In this document: one piece after another, positions 62,778 to 64,000 of the stretch
How positions within the stretch are numbered: the stretch's first letter is position 1
Layout: each line of letters starts with the position of its first letter
From: Verrucomicrobiia bacterium
GTDB taxonomy: Bacteria > Verrucomicrobiota > Verrucomicrobiia > Opitutales > Opitutaceae
DNA: 64,000 nt
Assembly: GCA_011525695.1 (NCBI GenBank)
Contig: WYBX01000078.1
Location: 23,149-87,148, forward strand
Reading direction: 5' to 3'
Notes under the pieces: generated by a model
What the model saw: the letters and a program-made list of their open reading frames with translations, nothing else
What the model was told of the DNA's origin: nothing
The model's database searches: none
Made by a program: the position numbers and the translations under genes

Positions 62778-64000
62778 TCAGAACTTGTACTCCATGCCGA
62801 CGGTGATCTTCCGGCCGGCGTTGCTGGCATCCTCGACGAATGGCCGGTAGCCCTGATAGGAAACCTGCCAGCGGTTGGTGAGGTTGGTTCCGCTCAGATA
62901 GACGCTGAGTCCCTTGCGGAACTCGTAGCTCATTTCGGCGTCGACCCGCTCCTCGGCAGAGTAGTACTCGTCGCTCTCGATATCCGAGCCCAAGCCCTCC
63001 ACGTAATCGTCGCGATAGCGATAATCGACGCGGGCGCGGAATCCACCTCGCGCATACTCGAGCGAGGAGGTGAAGATATAGGGTGAGAATCCGGGGAGCG
63101 GGAGCCCCGTCCGGCCGTCACCACCAAGCTCGATCGAACGATGAGGATAGACCGCATCGCTTTCCGAGAACGTGGCGCTGGCCGCAGCCGTGACGTTCTT
63201 GAAGAACCAGGGCAGCATGGTCAGCCGCTGCCGGGCGATGAGTTCGTAGCCCCACTGCTTGGCCGATGCGCCGTTTTCGACCCGGCGATATCTCGGGCCG
63301 CTGGTCTGCCCGGGGACGATGATTGGCTCGCCGCTAGCATCGAGGGTATTGAACCGCGAGTCCAATTGGAACGAGAAGTTCGTCACATCCTTGTAGAACG
63401 CGCCGACGGAGTACAGTCCGCTGTTGGCGGTGTAATACTCGATCTGCCAGTCGAAATTCTGCGACTCGACCGGCTGGAGGTTGGGATTGCCGTCCGTGAT
63501 ATTGCCCACGAGGTTGCTGCCGCTGGGCCGGGCGATGATTCGGCCGAGGGTGAGCTGGCCAAGGCTGGGCCGGCCGTAGCTCTTGTTGTAGCTCTCGCGC
63601 ATGATCAGGTTCTTGCGGAGTTCATGCCGCAGGTGCAGCCCCGGCAGCCAGAAGTCGTAGGAGTTCTTCAGGTCTTCCTTCTGCGGAGTGGCGACTCCGC
63701 CGATTACCGGCACGCGGATCCGTTGACTTTCCCATTCGTTCTTCTCGTACCGAACGCCGCCGAGGATCGTATGGCGTCCGAACCGGTAGGTGCCCATGAC
63801 ATAGGCGGCCGTGGTGGCCTCCTTCGCGTCGTAATCGCGGATGTTGCTCTCCGTAATCGTCGTGTTTGAATCGAAATCACTGTCGTCCCACAGAAATTTG
63901 TGAAACCGGAGGGAGAAAAGCGGTTCGGCTGCACGGGTTAGACCTGCCACAAGGCAGGGGATGAAAAACAAAAACCCGATACAACCGAACCGTCGGCAAA
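62778..64000 (-). CDS. TonB-dependent outer-membrane receptor, partial
   Basis: The C-terminal ~400 residues of a receptor related to the neighbour (shared RDYDAKEATTAAYVMGTYRF and ending RKITVGMEYKF, each close to the neighbour's version). The frame is open to the right edge. The first visible part (VAGLTRAAEPLFSLRF) is not clearly a signal peptide, so the gene probably continues beyond the window. TonB receptors of this type form gene pairs or larger families in Opitutaceae. Confidence 0.88.
   Translation of the reverse strand, partial: CRRFGCIGFLFFIPCLVAGLTRAAEPLFSLRFHKFLWDDSDFDSNTTITESNIRDYDAKEATTAAYVMGTYRFGRHTILGGVRYEKNEWESQRIRVPVIGGVATPQKEDLKNSYDFWLPGLHLRHELRKNLIMRESYNKSYGRPSLGQLTLGRIIARPSGSNLVGNITDGNPNLQPVESQNFDWQIEYYTANSGLYSVGAFYKDVTNFSFQLDSRFNTLDASGEPIIVPGQTSGPRYRRVENGASAKQWGYELIARQRLTMLPWFFKNVTAAASATFSESDAVYPHRSIELGGDGRTGLPLPGFSPYIFTSSLEYARGGFRARVDYRYRDDYVEGLGSDIESDEYYSAEERVDAEMSYEFRKGLSVYLSGTNLTNRWQVSYQGYRPFVEDASNAGRKITVGMEYKF

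Overview
The window is GC-rich DNA that looks like a member of Verrucomicrobiota, most likely Opitutaceae. That assignment rests on the rpsB-tsf pair, very large TonB-dependent receptors with a carboxypeptidase-regulatory N-terminal domain, a Tat-exported Gfo/Idh/MocA oxidoreductase and families of short GC-rich intergenic repeats. It is inferred from gene style; no 16S or marker phylogeny was possible. About the first 48 kb is accessory (mobile and defence) DNA mixed with efflux and envelope genes. The last 12-15 kb looks like ordinary chromosome.

Region 1 (1-5.9 kb) is the edge of a conjugative element. It carries a VirB2-like pilin candidate running off the left edge, a MobF relaxase-helicase, a divergent VirD4/TraD-type coupling protein, and a palindrome-rich intergenic gap that is a candidate oriT. 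Next is a DDAH-type amidinohydrolase fused to a RidA domain (5.9-7.1 kb).

Region 2 (7.7-19 kb) is a wrecked restriction/defence locus: an HNH-PLD-SNF2 helicase gene followed by an Eco57I-type methylase/endonuclease gene. Three insertion sequences of three families interrupt it (IS21 at 7761-10381, IS5 at 14419-15265, IS3 at 16939-18297). Precise removal of the IS21 and IS5 copies restores the reading frames. The IS3 copy has no target duplication and is accompanied by loss of coding sequence.

Region 3 (19-26 kb) is a defence-like cluster. The first gene joins a eukaryotic-type MIR (SDF2-like) beta-trefoil to a DpnII/MboI-type PD-(D/E)XK nuclease. It is followed by a second ExK-motif protein, a possible DUF2971-like protein, and a large protein with a C-terminal nuclease motif on the other strand.

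Region 4 (26-31.4 kb) is a short type II CBASS on the minus strand: CapV-like patatin phospholipase, CD-NTase, E2-like protein, then an HNH protein with a glycine-zipper tail and a DUF3892 protein. Divergent from it is a three-gene operon of a sigma-like HTH protein, an unknown protein and an ImmA/IrrE metalloprotease. The 99-bp gap between them holds two nested inverted repeats. I consider this pairing and the MIR-nuclease operon the most promising undescribed systems here.

Region 5 (31.4-34.7 kb) holds a dispersed GC-rich repeat, DUF932 and small mobile-element genes. Region 6 (34.9-46.4 kb) has an outer-membrane phospholipase A, a small kinase-like protein, small membrane proteins, a complete RND efflux operon (MarR, MFP, RND, OMF, MarR) and a divergent LysR gene. 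Region 7 (46.4-48.4 kb) holds debris (a TolC remnant, a truncated HNH gene) and a RadC-type JAB protein.

Region 8 (48.4-64 kb) is chromosomal in character. It has an SRPBCC protein, a LysR regulator facing an NTF2-DoxX-LLM oxidoreductase cluster, tRNA-Glu(TTC), lipoproteins, a DUF421 pair flanked by inverted repeats, a Gfo/Idh oxidoreductase, initiator-like tRNA-Met, rpsB-tsf and two related TonB-dependent receptors, the second cut by the window edge.
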